From the IMG/VR virus record IMGVR_UViG_3300032278_000037, positions 1-38,775 of that record: a stretch of DNA of 38,775 nucleotides; one strand, given 5' to 3'. The position numbers were made by a program, and so were the translations under genes. The notes beneath the pieces are model-generated. The model was not told the origin of the DNA. It saw only the letters and a program-made list of their open reading frames with translations, and searched no databases. Shown here in pieces: positions 15,847 through 22,932 of the stretch. The number at the start of each line of letters is the position of its first letter. Position 1 is the first letter of the stretch. The DNA comes from a virus.

Positions 15847-16472
15847 CAGGCCACCTCAGTATCAATTTCGGCATACAGCGAAACCGCCATGCTGTCCGCC
15901 TGATCGCTTTCAACTTCGTTGCGCAGATTGACGACGCGCTTAAACCACCCGTATGCGAAGTCCTCTTGTCGTTCGTCTCGCTCAGCCAGCCCGCGACAGA
16001 AGGCGATGCGCACACCGTTGATAGATTCTGCCAGCACGTACAGTCCAGCGCCGCCACGCGCCTTGCGGTAATCGGCAAGCGCGTTCAGCGTGACAGGCCC
16101 CACGGCACCATCCACATTGAGATCAGGAAACAGCTTGCCGCGACTATTCAGCACGTTAAGCGTGCGCTGCAGCTCTTGCGCCGCTCGGCCTGGGCCAGAG
16201 TTAACGCCGAAGTCAAACAGGTATTCTGCCAGCGTGGCGCTGATCGGCGCGATGCGGTCGAGGCGAATGCTTGTCCAGTAGCGTGCTTCATAGATACGCA
16301 CGGCCAGTGACTTCGGCAGGCTGCGCATATCACCCTGGTAGCCGTTCTCACGCGCTACCGCGACAGTGATGCCGTAATTGGTCGGGCCGCCACGATCAGA
16401 CGGGTGATTGACGTAGCCACCCTCTCGATCCATGACCGAGGCGACCAGTCGTTGCTTGAGGGAGGTTGTCAT
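15846..16472 (-). CDS. Endolysin, GH108 N-acetylmuramidase
   Basis: A 208-residue lysis enzyme that cleaves the glycan backbone of peptidoglycan. The N-terminus has the GH108 signature with the catalytic glutamate in DREGGY (E17), then DRGGPTNYGIT. The C-terminal part has a peptidoglycan-binding-like segment (DLNVDGAVGPVTLNALADYR). There is no signal peptide, so export depends on the downstream holins. I chose the ATG at 16470-16472 with GGAG 6 nt upstream. An upstream in-frame extension would cross the hairpin and terminator region. It is the first gene after the late promoter. Confidence 0.9.
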   Translation of the reverse strand: MTTSLKQRLVASVMDREGGYVNHPSDRGGPTNYGITVAVARENGYQGDMRSLPKSLAVRIYEARYWTSIRLDRIAPISATLAEYLFDFGVNSGPGRAAQELQRTLNVLNSRGKLFPDLNVDGAVGPVTLNALADYRKARGGAGLYVLAESINGVRIAFCRGLAERDERQEDFAYGWFKRVVNLRNEVESDQADSMAVSLYAEIDTEVA

Positions 16473-16484
16473 GTAGGGCTCCAG

Positions 16485-16496
16485 CGCCTCACGGCG
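16485..16496 (-). promoter_or_regulatory. GUGA-tetraloop hairpin upstream of endolysin
   Basis: In minus sense CGCC-GUGA-GGCG, 12 nt before the endolysin start, with GGAG in between. Stem of 4 bp only. Confidence 0.5.
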
Positions 16497-16541
16497 GGGA
16501 AAAACAGAAAAGCCACACCAGAGACTGGCAGGGCCTGAAAC

Positions 16542-16570
16542 GAAAACGCCCCGGCTCAAAGCCAGGGCGT
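16542..16570 (-). terminator. Late leader terminator (tR'-like)
   Basis: In minus sense ACGCCCTGGCT, loop TTG, AGCCGGGGCGT, then TTTTCG. The stem is 11 bp with one mismatch or wobble. It starts about 13 nt after the predicted late start site and precedes the endolysin, as tR' follows pR' in lambda. Confidence 0.75.
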
Positions 16571-16582
16571 AGAATTAGATAG

Positions 16583-16618
16583 TGGGGATATTATGGTTGG
16601 TTCGTGCCCATCCTGCAA
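16583..16618 (-). promoter_or_regulatory. Predicted late promoter (pR'-like)
   Basis: In minus sense -35 TTGCAG (16613-16618), a 17-nt spacer, and -10 CATAAT (16590-16595), with a start near 16583. It overlaps the end of the preceding reading frame and is directly followed by a terminator, which suggests control by antitermination. Confidence 0.6.
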
Positions 16619-16619
16619 G

Positions 16620-16820
16620 CTATCCGCTATTCGTGATCTGTTCTAACGCTACTTGCATGGTGTACGACATATCCCGCTCGCGGCGGGATAGATGGCGAAG
16701 TGTGCGCGGCGTCACGCCTAGCTGCTCCGCTAGCTCTTTTTGTGAGCCTGCCGTTTTGGTTGCTGAGGCGATTAAGTCCGGCGCTCTGGCCGGGTCGTAG
16801 TGGGTGCGGGCGTCGATCAT
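16620..16820 (-). CDS. Small helix-turn-helix protein
   Basis: A 66-residue protein. SQKELAEQLGVTPRTLRHLSRRERDMSYTMQVALEQI matches an XRE-type helix-turn-helix. It lies just upstream of the late promoter, and its start overlaps the preceding stop as ATGA. A DNA-binding regulator of late or early genes is likely, but the target is unknown. Confidence 0.65.
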   Translation of the reverse strand: MIDARTHYDPARAPDLIASATKTAGSQKELAEQLGVTPRTLRHLSRRERDMSYTMQVALEQITNSG

Positions 16821-17107
16821 GCATTAGCGGCCTTGTTTTTCATCGCAATGTAGCGAGCGCTTTCGATTGCTTCTTTTTGCGCTGCCCGATAAAGATCATT
16901 CCGGCATTTCTTGATGTAACCAATACCTGCAAACATGGCTGATTGGTGTGTTTTGTGCCCGTCGCCCATGATCTGCATTTCTCTTGCGCTGGTCACATTT
17001 GCCATTTTGCTTAGTGCCCAGCAGAAAGTTCCTTCCCGCGTGCCTTCTGTTACGTCAATGAATGTAGATATAAAAGTATTAATATCGTCTTGAGTTACTG
17101 CCGCCAT
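16817..17107 (-). CDS. Hypothetical phage protein
   Basis: A 96-residue, mostly helical protein (DDINTFISTFIDVTEGTREG, AAQKEAIESARYIAMKNK). It precedes and overlaps the small HTH gene. Family not recognised. Confidence 0.5.
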   Translation of the reverse strand: MAAVTQDDINTFISTFIDVTEGTREGTFCWALSKMANVTSAREMQIMGDGHKTHQSAMFAGIGYIKKCRNDLYRAAQKEAIESARYIAMKNKAANA

Positions 17108-17163
17108 GATAGAAGCTCCTTTGTGTTTTCAGGCTCTGGTCATTGCCAGGGTTTGGTTTTTTA

Positions 17164-17421
17164 TTAGCAAGCGGCGATGATGTCAGTTTTGCGGGTTTTG
17201 ATATGATCGACCAGCTCACCTTCGTCGGCTTCTTCCACAAATTCGCCCAGACTGCCGCCCCATTCTTCGATAATCTCGGCGGGGGTATCGCTGTCGTTCA
17301 GGGCGCTTTTTATTTCATCCCAGTCGGTTTGCTCGCCGCCATTAGAAACCCATAGCGCTACTAGTTGGGTAAGTGCTTCATCGCGCGTGTTGAAAAGTTG
17401 GCCTTGGATGTTGTAGCTCAT
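17164..17421 (-). CDS. Small acidic phage protein
   Basis: An 85-residue, very acidic protein (DWDEIKSALNDSDTPAEIIE). The ATG at 17419-17421 is preceded by GGAGAAAATAAC. It has its own predicted promoter upstream. Acidic composition could indicate a protein-binding or DNA-mimic role, but that is speculation. Confidence 0.55.
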   Translation of the reverse strand: MSYNIQGQLFNTRDEALTQLVALWVSNGGEQTDWDEIKSALNDSDTPAEIIEEWGGSLGEFVEEADEGELVDHIKTRKTDIIAAC

Positions 17422-17461
17422 GTTATTTTCTCCGCTGCGGTTGGTGTTTGCTGCTTCGATA

Positions 17462-17502
17462 ACCACAGGTTAGGGGAAATTATTTCCCATTGCAAATATT
17501 AT
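17462..17502 (-). promoter_or_regulatory. Predicted promoter with palindromic spacer
   Basis: In minus sense TTGCAA, a 17-nt spacer containing the 15-bp palindrome GGGAAATAATTTCCC (17474-17488), and a weak -10 TAACCT. The palindrome differs from the CI operators (GGG-4 nt-CCC), so it may bind another regulator. Confidence 0.35.
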
Positions 17503-17519
17503 TTTTGTTCGCCTTTAGT

Positions 17520-18134
17520 CTAAGCAGCTTTACTAATCAGCGCAGCCACCGGCGCAAGCGCTGAGCACTCCCACGTATCTAGCACGTCTAGCAACCGCTC
17601 CCATACGCCACCCCAGCAAGCGCGGCCTGATCGTGACCAGCGACCAACATCTACCGCTTCCCCATGCTCTGCTTCAATCCACGCAGCAATGCGCCGAGGA
17701 TTATGCAGCCCTGGCCGGTTATACGGGTACGTTGTCTCAGCGTGATGGTGAATCGCAGCCGACACGATCCAGCGCAGCTGACGCGCCGCTTCTGACGGCG
17801 GTCGCTCTGCCTGCCCCTGCCCTGGCAGCCGCATTTGCATGCCGACGTGCATCAGCGCGGTGTGTATCCACTCTCGATCCTCTGCCAGCTCATCGCGGGT
17901 GAACGGCCCGAAGCAATAGCGAGCCAACGCCTGCATGTGCTGCGGCAAACGCTCAACGACGCTAATAACCTGCCCCGCTTCCAAGCCATGCACTATCCGC
18001 CAATCGTTGTTGTTACGCTGCGTCGTCTGTATCTGCGCGCCCATCCTCGCTATCTCTGCAGCGTGCTGCATCACACTGCCACGCTGTTCGTGATACGCAT
18101 CAAAAATACATTGCCTCGCTGATATAAAACGCAT
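17520..18134 (-). CDS. Candidate late regulator (Q position), hypothetical
   Basis: A 204-residue protein of no family I can name. It contains LPQHMQALARYCFGPFTRD, then DREWIHTALMHVG, and a tryptophan-rich C-terminus (WSRSGRACWGGVWERLLDVLDTW). It is the last sizeable gene before the late promoter-terminator pair, the place of Q antiterminators in lambdoid phages. Zinc-finger cysteines of classical Q are not seen. The ATG at 18132-18134 overlaps the upstream stop as TGATG. The Q role is inferred from position only. Confidence 0.5.
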   Translation of the reverse strand: MRFISARQCIFDAYHEQRGSVMQHAAEIARMGAQIQTTQRNNNDWRIVHGLEAGQVISVVERLPQHMQALARYCFGPFTRDELAEDREWIHTALMHVGMQMRLPGQGQAERPPSEAARQLRWIVSAAIHHHAETTYPYNRPGLHNPRRIAAWIEAEHGEAVDVGRWSRSGRACWGGVWERLLDVLDTWECSALAPVAALISKAA

Positions 18135-18454
18135 CACCACCCCCTGCCGTTGCGCTGCCGTTGCGTTTTCGTTGCGTTATTGCGCACCTGTTGCGTTTTG
18201 TTGCCCCGCCGCGTTGCGTTTTTCTCTGCAACTAATTCATTCCAAACGTCTTTTATCCGTTGCGGTGTTGCGTGCGGGAATACCTTCGCCCACTGGCCGT
18301 GCACTGCTCTACGCTGCCCTTGTGGTACTCGGAGCATCTGCTTGGCAACGTACTTCACTTCCTGTTCTCTGGCCCATTCGTGCCACTCAGGTGGATAGCC
18401 GTTCTCGCCGCCTAGTGGGCGACCGTCGGGCCATGCTGCTGGGCGCTCGTTCAT
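18134..18454 (-). CDS. Small basic hypothetical phage protein
   Basis: A 106-residue protein. WPDGRPLGGENGYPPEWHEW precedes an arginine/lysine/asparagine-rich, disordered tail (KTQQVRNNATKTQRQRNGRGW) that could bind nucleic acid. It overlaps both neighbours by a few bases. Not recognised. Confidence 0.5.
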   Translation of the reverse strand: MNERPAAWPDGRPLGGENGYPPEWHEWAREQEVKYVAKQMLRVPQGQRRAVHGQWAKVFPHATPQRIKDVWNELVAEKNATRRGNKTQQVRNNATKTQRQRNGRGW

Positions 18455-18597
18455 CGCGCCACCATCCTCACGCAGTACAGCGCGCTATGCCCGGCCTCTC
18501 GGCATTCATCCCAGATTGATGCGCCCACCCGGGCGCCGAAGGCGATGGCGGCTAGCATCAGCGCGCCCGCCATGATCCATCTGATTGTGTAGCTCAC
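18451..18597 (-). CDS. Small membrane protein (48 aa)
   Basis: A GTG-start gene with GGGAGG upstream. It has one hydrophobic helix (IMAGALMLAAIAFGARVGASIW) followed by a cysteine-containing tail. It overlaps the RuvC-like stop as GTGA and the next start as ATGA, which is strong evidence that it is translated. Function unknown. Confidence 0.6.
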   Translation of the reverse strand: MSYTIRWIMAGALMLAAIAFGARVGASIWDECREAGHSALYCVRMVAR

Positions 18598-19046
18598 TGA
18601 CACCTCCCGTATTCAGCAATGCAGAGCGCGTCGGCCATGCCGTCATGAGGCTTACGCTTGGCGCCTGGGGTCAGGTCAACGTGTGGGAATGCGCGGCGCG
18701 TGAAGCTGATGGCCGCATCTTTGTCCTTTGTAGTGCCTGCCAGCACCTGTTTCTTCCACGCCTGCGGTGTCACCAGCCGATAAGGCAGCCCCAGGGCGTC
18801 ACAGATACCGATGATGACGCCGTATCCCATGCCGAACTTAAACGTGCTAGCAACGCCCTGCTTAGGCATGGAGTGGACTTTTTCGATATAGACCACTGTT
18901 GGCTGCCACTCACGCAGTAACGCAGCAATGGCATGGCCGTCGATCTCTTTGCCAGCCACCGGCATCGGATACGCGAATGAGGCCGCGCCTGACTCGTGGA
19001 TATACGCAATCCCGCCGCTCTGGCCTGGATCTATGCCGACAATCAC
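18594..19046 (-). CDS. RuvC-like Holliday-junction resolvase
   Basis: A 150-residue RNase H-fold endonuclease. Catalytic acids appear to be D6 (IVGIDPG), E55 (VVYIEKVHS), D135 and D139 (KPHDGMADAL), in RuvC order. Phage RuvC-like or Rap-type resolvases cut recombination and replication junctions before packaging. The GTG start at 19044-19046 overlaps a tiny membrane-protein gene as GTGA. It lies in a nin-type cluster with NinB and a YbcO-like HNH protein. Confidence 0.85.
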   Translation of the reverse strand: MIVGIDPGQSGGIAYIHESGAASFAYPMPVAGKEIDGHAIAALLREWQPTVVYIEKVHSMPKQGVASTFKFGMGYGVIIGICDALGLPYRLVTPQAWKKQVLAGTTKDKDAAISFTRRAFPHVDLTPGAKRKPHDGMADALCIAEYGRCQ

Positions 19047-19162
19047 TCTTCGCCCTCCAGCGGCTCACCCTGGTCATCCAGGCCTTTGAAAATGAATGCG
19101 GTGAACGCGATCAACACCGCAGCGCCAATGCCTAGCAAAGCGGGGATAATCCAGATGGTCAT
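19043..19162 (-). CDS. Tiny membrane protein (39 aa)
   Basis: The sequence is MTIWIIPALLGIGAAVLIAF then a short acidic tail. A single transmembrane helix is clear. It overlaps the upstream stop as ATGA and the downstream start as GTGA. Function unknown. Confidence 0.6.
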   Translation of the reverse strand: MTIWIIPALLGIGAAVLIAFTAFIFKGLDDQGEPLEGEE

Positions 19163-19455
19163 TTGGTAGCTCCTACTAATCCGCGTCTTGTTAGTACATC
19201 GAGCGTCAGCACAATGGCGCGATCTAGGCGGGCGCGACGCTGCTCCTGTGTTAAGTGCCTGCCGTTATCAATCTCATGGTGGCAAGGCGGGCAAATCGCA
19301 GCACACAAGCTATCTGATGCCTTTTGTCCCATACCACGGTCTTGGTTGCTGTGGGCGGCTTGTACGCCCCAGCTTCCGCATAGGACGCAATGCTCGATCT
19401 CGTGCACGGCAGATAGCCATTTCCGCGAGCGGTAGGGTTTTGTTTTAAGCATCAC
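19159..19455 (-). CDS. HNH-like nuclease, YbcO/DUF1364-type
   Basis: A 98-residue protein. The zinc/HNH core is CVLCGSWG...AAHSN and CAAICPPCHHEIDNGRH, with two CxxC pairs. This matches the DUF1364/YbcO group of nin-region nucleases, expected to act in phage recombination. The C-terminal helix (RARLDRAIVLTLDVLTRRG) is also typical. It overlaps NinB and the next gene by a few bases. Confidence 0.75.
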   Translation of the reverse strand: MMLKTKPYRSRKWLSAVHEIEHCVLCGSWGVQAAHSNQDRGMGQKASDSLCAAICPPCHHEIDNGRHLTQEQRRARLDRAIVLTLDVLTRRGLVGATK

Positions 19456-19958
19456 GCGGCCCTCGCTTCTTTGTAATCCTGATATTCTCTTAGCGCTGGC
19501 TCCGACCAGTTCACGCCGCTAGCAGCACCCAGCGAATACAAAAACTCGATAAAGTCGGACGTGTCTTTAACGCCCCATTGGGTGGTTGATGGCCGAATGG
19601 ATATGCGCTCGCCTGTCATGGGGTCGATCTCTGTGCGCGGCGGTCTCCGCAGCGGATCACCGTTCAGCTCACGCTCTTTGGCAAACCAAATAACCAAGAG
19701 CGCCTTACAGGTTTCGGCGTCGTATTTAGAGAGCGCGACTCGCTTGCCGGGCATAGTGATAACGGCCTGCTTGTTCAGGTCGCCAATCATTGCGTGGAAT
19801 TTGGCGTTTGATAGGCTCCCGCGCTTGCTCTCTTGATGCTTCAGTGAGACCTCTACAGGAGCGCGATGAATGCCTCTACCGATTGCACTAGTGATGCGGG
19901 CCAATACACCTTGAACCTCGTCGGAGGTTCGAATGGTGTAGGTAAGTGGCTTACCCAT
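19452..19958 (-). CDS. ninB: NinB/Orf recombination mediator
   Basis: A 168-residue single-strand DNA-binding recombination protein. The signature features are VEVSLKHQESKRGSLSNAKF near 37-56, HAMIGDLNKQ, and WGVKDTSDFIEFLYSLGA near the C-terminus. In lambda, Orf substitutes for RecFOR by loading recombinases on SSB-coated DNA. The neighbouring RuvC-like and HNH genes fit a late recombination cluster. Confidence 0.85.
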   Translation of the reverse strand: MGKPLTYTIRTSDEVQGVLARITSAIGRGIHRAPVEVSLKHQESKRGSLSNAKFHAMIGDLNKQAVITMPGKRVALSKYDAETCKALLVIWFAKERELNGDPLRRPPRTEIDPMTGERISIRPSTTQWGVKDTSDFIEFLYSLGAASGVNWSEPALREYQDYKEARAA

Positions 19959-20193
19959 GCTCCACCTCCAGCTCTTGCTCTTCGACGTTTAAATCATGAT
20001 CGTCAATGCGAATCAGCCAGTCCTCGCAAGCCAAGTTTGGAATAGGTTTATCTAGCCGCCATGCTGGATTACCATCAAAAAAATGGTCTTTGTCTTGAGC
20101 GCGCTCAGTTACTTTCATCACTTTGCCGATCATGCTTCTGTCTTTATTCGCATTCACGACTAGGGCTAAGCACCCCGGCTCAATAGGCTTCAT
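19951..20193 (-). CDS. Small hypothetical phage protein
   Basis: An 80-residue protein. IEPGCLALVVNANKDRSMIGK looks like a small beta-barrel (SH3-like) start. The C-terminus is acidic. It overlaps both neighbours by a few bases. Such proteins recur in phage early operons; function unknown. Confidence 0.55.
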   Translation of the reverse strand: MKPIEPGCLALVVNANKDRSMIGKVMKVTERAQDKDHFFDGNPAWRLDKPIPNLACEDWLIRIDDHDLNVEEQELEVEHG

Positions 20194-20408
20194 AGCTCAC
20201 CCCGCTTGCGTAGAATCGAGCGGTGCTGCCAGACCGTGTTGAGGGCTAAGCCCCACTTGGCGGCCACAACCTTTCCTTTCGTCTTGGTCTTGAGATCGGC
20301 AACATAATCAGCATTGCCGAGAATGGATGGACGGCTCTTGCCCCCAGGCAAGGGCTCTGGCTGAGATAGCGCTGCCGTCATCGGTTTGTCGTATTTAGTT
20401 AGCCGCAT
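20190..20408 (-). CDS. Small HTH-like phage protein
   Basis: A 72-residue basic protein. Its C-terminal half (VVAAKWGLALNTVWQHRSIL) resembles a homeodomain-like helix-turn-helix. Start preceded by GGGGGTG. Role unknown. Confidence 0.5.
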   Translation of the reverse strand: MRLTKYDKPMTAALSQPEPLPGGKSRPSILGNADYVADLKTKTKGKVVAAKWGLALNTVWQHRSILRKRGEL

Positions 20409-20447
20409 GACGCACCCCCATAAGTGCGGTGAGGCGGATAGATGGAT

Positions 20448-21023
20448 TCATGAGGCAGCACCTCTCTGTTGCCAGTAGCGCAGCGATACACCGCGAGCCA
20501 TGGCAAGAATTTGGCGGTCAGTCATCTTGAGGGTGTGGAGTCGCGGCGCTGGCGTTACTTGCGCCAATCGATTGCCGAAGCTGTAGGTTTCAACTTCCAT
20601 AAGACCAGCGTAAGCAGGTAGCTCCTCGGGCTTAACGATTCCGGGCTTGGCTACTACCCAGAAATAGTTCGGCGTCGGGTCTTCTGTGTAGTTGAATTCA
20701 GGGCCACTTCTAACTTCGCCACGCGCCCAAGCTGTCTTTAGCGCATTAGCAATATCTTTGGCTTGGTTGAGGCGGGCAGCTCGCGAGCGCTTGGCATTGC
20801 TCTCTGTAGAGGCAATCTTGCGCAGCTCAGCCAGCCAATCAGCGCGGCTGACCTTTACTTCAAATTCATGGCCAACCCGGTTTTTGGTCATGCTCACGAC
20901 ATCGCTTTCATACAAGAACACTGTCCCGCAGTTGGGAACCGTGATTTCGTGGTTACGGGATTGGCAGTGCGCATAAATAGCGTCCTGAACGACGGCTTCG
21001 GTTAGTGCTGGCAGTTCGCTCAT
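20448..21023 (-). CDS. PD-(D/E)XK protein, MmcB-like
   Basis: A 191-residue protein. YESDVVSMTKNRVGHEFEVK with SRADWLAEL next has the D...ExK arrangement of restriction-like nucleases, and the family fits MmcB-like putative repair endonucleases common in phages. The start at 21023 overlaps the DnaC-like stop as ATGA. Longer readings lack a ribosome binding site. The nuclease fold is inferred from motif only. Confidence 0.65.
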   Translation of the reverse strand: MSELPALTEAVVQDAIYAHCQSRNHEITVPNCGTVFLYESDVVSMTKNRVGHEFEVKVSRADWLAELRKIASTESNAKRSRAARLNQAKDIANALKTAWARGEVRSGPEFNYTEDPTPNYFWVVAKPGIVKPEELPAYAGLMEVETYSFGNRLAQVTPAPRLHTLKMTDRQILAMARGVSLRYWQQRGAAS

Positions 21024-21841
21024 GCCGCACCCCGCTGCGTCCGGTAGCTGCCCCAATCCAGCTTGAGCGTGGCGCCGCCGCCTTCCTGCATCCGGTCGAT
21101 GATGCGCTTGCCCATGTACTCCTCGAGCTTGTCGGCTTCCAGATTGCTAATCAGGAGCGTCGGCAACATCTGCTTGTAGCGCTCATTGATGATCTTGAAG
21201 AGCATCAGGCGCTCCCACTCGGTACCGAGCTGCGCGCCCACCTCATCCAAAATCAGCAGGTCTAAGCCGCCGACGAATGCACGGATAGCCTCACGCTCGC
21301 TTGCGCCCTTTTCCTTGCCGAATGCACGCTCTTTGATCAGGTCGATCAGCTCGTAAACATCGATACCCATGACCACGCGGCCACCGGCTAGTAGCGCGTT
21401 ACCGATGGCATAAGCTAGATGACTCTTACCGGTGCCCACGCTGCCGGTGAAGATCAGCCCGCCGCCCTGCTCAAGGCGTTCGTCAAACTTGGTGACATAA
21501 GCCTTGCAGACGTTCAGCACATAGGCTTGCTCTCGGGTATGCGCTTCAAAGCCTGTCAGCGACTTGGAAACAAAGCGCTTCGGAATAAGCGACTCTTCAC
21601 GCAACTTCTCAAGCCGCCGACGGCTTCCGGCTTCGCTGGCTTGACTCACTTCGGCCTGGCTAACACCCTTGGCATCGTCCATCACGCACACAGGGCAGCC
21701 AGCCCACTGCCCGTTGGGCATTATGGTGTTGGTAAACGCGCCATGAATCCGGCAGGTGTCAGCTTTGGTGTAAGCGGTACCGGCGAGCATGCTGGCTAGT
21801 TGGCCGCGCACCTTGGGGGTGGTCGTCAGTGGTTGCGACAT
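21020..21841 (-). CDS. DnaC-like replicative helicase loader
   Basis: A 273-residue AAA+ ATPase that loads the host DnaB helicase at the phage origin. Walker A GSVGTGKSH spans about 133-141 and Walker B LLILDEVG about 195-202. N-terminal cysteines with CRIHG and CPVC may bind zinc. Its pairing with an O-like initiator just upstream matches lambda O-P logic, with a DnaC-type loader instead of P. I chose the ATG at 21839-21841, preceded by GAGGGATTAATC. Confidence 0.88.
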   Translation of the reverse strand: MSQPLTTTPKVRGQLASMLAGTAYTKADTCRIHGAFTNTIMPNGQWAGCPVCVMDDAKGVSQAEVSQASEAGSRRRLEKLREESLIPKRFVSKSLTGFEAHTREQAYVLNVCKAYVTKFDERLEQGGGLIFTGSVGTGKSHLAYAIGNALLAGGRVVMGIDVYELIDLIKERAFGKEKGASEREAIRAFVGGLDLLILDEVGAQLGTEWERLMLFKIINERYKQMLPTLLISNLEADKLEEYMGKRIIDRMQEGGGATLKLDWGSYRTQRGAA

Positions 21842-21843
21842 GA

Positions 21844-22815
21844 TTAATCCCTCGCCCATGCAGGAAGTTCAAGATCGTTAGTGCCGTAAGAGCCCACCGG
21901 CATCGGTTGAGCAAAGCCCATGCGGCCATCGCTGCGTTGGGGCTGTGCACCACGGCCACCCTGGCGGTTAATCAACCACTGAGCTTTGACGCCTTGCCAG
22001 CCTGCCAAGATGGCCTCGTCAATCGCTTGGTCTGGCGTCATGCCTGGGATGGCCTCGCTAGCCTTCACGGCCTCGCCAAGAGCGAGCATGAGCGCCCGTT
22101 GGGTAAGTGGTTTTTTCAACGCCTTGCGGTGGTCAATGAACGCCTTGGCGGCTTCGACAGAAACCCCGTTTGGCAGATCGGTAAGATCAAGCGCTGCCGG
22201 TTTTGCTTTGGCGGGCTTCTTGGGTGCGGTGGGTTTTGGATTTTTCGGAGCGGGATCGCTATCCCCTTCGAACGTAGTGAGAAGGGGTTTGTCTTTCCTG
22301 TCTTTAGAAGCGTTACCATTTTGGTAAGACTCAGATTTACCATTTTGGTAAGAGTCATACCGTTTTGGATCGCCCTGTCCGTTTTGGTAAGTCTCGGTGT
22401 TTTTAGCTTGCTTGGGTGGTGGTGTTTTACGCTCTGGCACCGTCAGCATCCATTGGTCAGCATGCTTGTTTAGCGATACTGGCGAGCGGCTGCCACCATG
22501 GCGAATAACCACGTTCTTTTCGACCAAGGAGGCTAGTGTCTTACTTGCTTTGGTGTCTGGCATACCGGTTAGCTTGGCTAGCAAACCACCCGTTAAACGT
22601 GCTTGCTTGCGGTTCCAGCCATACGTCAGGCGAATAACCGCCATTACAACGCGCATTTCTCGAAGCGTCAGCGGTGCTGTCATTACCTGCTCGAGCAGTT
22701 CGTTGGCGATGCGAGTGTATCCATCCTCCACTTGTGGCCCCTTGCTCGGCGCTGCCGGTGCCTGGGCGTCATCACGACGCTCTGGAAACTGGTAAATTTC
22801 TGCGGTATCGCTCAT
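21844..22815 (-). CDS. O-like replication initiator
   Basis: A 323-residue protein. The N-terminal region, DGYTRIANELLEQVMTAPLT with LREMRVVMAVIRLTYGWNRK next, is the winged-helix DNA-binding domain of the phage replication protein O family. A low-complexity linker follows with repeated YQNG motifs, then a lysine/proline-rich stretch and a C-terminal helical domain. The YQNG motifs are encoded by DNA iterons inside the gene, as in lambda O. It probably binds them and recruits the loader. Confidence 0.87.
   Translation of the reverse strand: MSDTAEIYQFPERRDDAQAPAAPSKGPQVEDGYTRIANELLEQVMTAPLTLREMRVVMAVIRLTYGWNRKQARLTGGLLAKLTGMPDTKASKTLASLVEKNVVIRHGGSRSPVSLNKHADQWMLTVPERKTPPPKQAKNTETYQNGQGDPKRYDSYQNGKSESYQNGNASKDRKDKPLLTTFEGDSDPAPKNPKPTAPKKPAKAKPAALDLTDLPNGVSVEAAKAFIDHRKALKKPLTQRALMLALGEAVKASEAIPGMTPDQAIDEAILAGWQGVKAQWLINRQGGRGAQPQRSDGRMGFAQPMPVGSYGTNDLELPAWARD
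22315..22395. repeat. Iterons in the O-like gene, likely replication origin
   Basis: Four copies of ACCATTTTGGTAAGACTC-like sequence lie at 22315-22332, 22339-22356, 22359-22372 (shorter match) and 22378-22395. They share a TTTTGG core and are spaced 24, 20 and about 20 bp. They encode the YQNG repeats. Their place inside the O-like gene mirrors the lambda origin. Confidence 0.75.
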
Positions 22816-22838
22816 AATTGCCTCACTTGGTGTTCTTC

Positions 22839-22875
22839 AAAGCCCGGCACGCTCCCCAGCGATATGCCGGGCTTT
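22839..22875. other. Long perfect hairpin upstream of O-like gene
   Basis: An 11-bp perfect inverted repeat, AAAGCCCGGCA and TGCCGGGCTTT, with an inner CGCT/AGCG stem. The U-tract is short in either direction, so terminator function is uncertain. Position between early genes and O is like tR1. Confidence 0.5.
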
Positions 22876-22915
22876 GTCGTTTCAGGACTGCCCTACCAGG
22901 GCCTACTATCGAAAA

Positions 22916-22932
22916 GCCGGGCTTACGCCCGA
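22916..22932 (-). terminator. Hairpin at the end of a small gene
   Basis: In minus sense CGGGC-GTAA-GCCCG followed by GCTTTTCG. The GNRA loop contains the TAA stop of the gene that ends at 22923. Weak U-tract. Confidence 0.5.
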
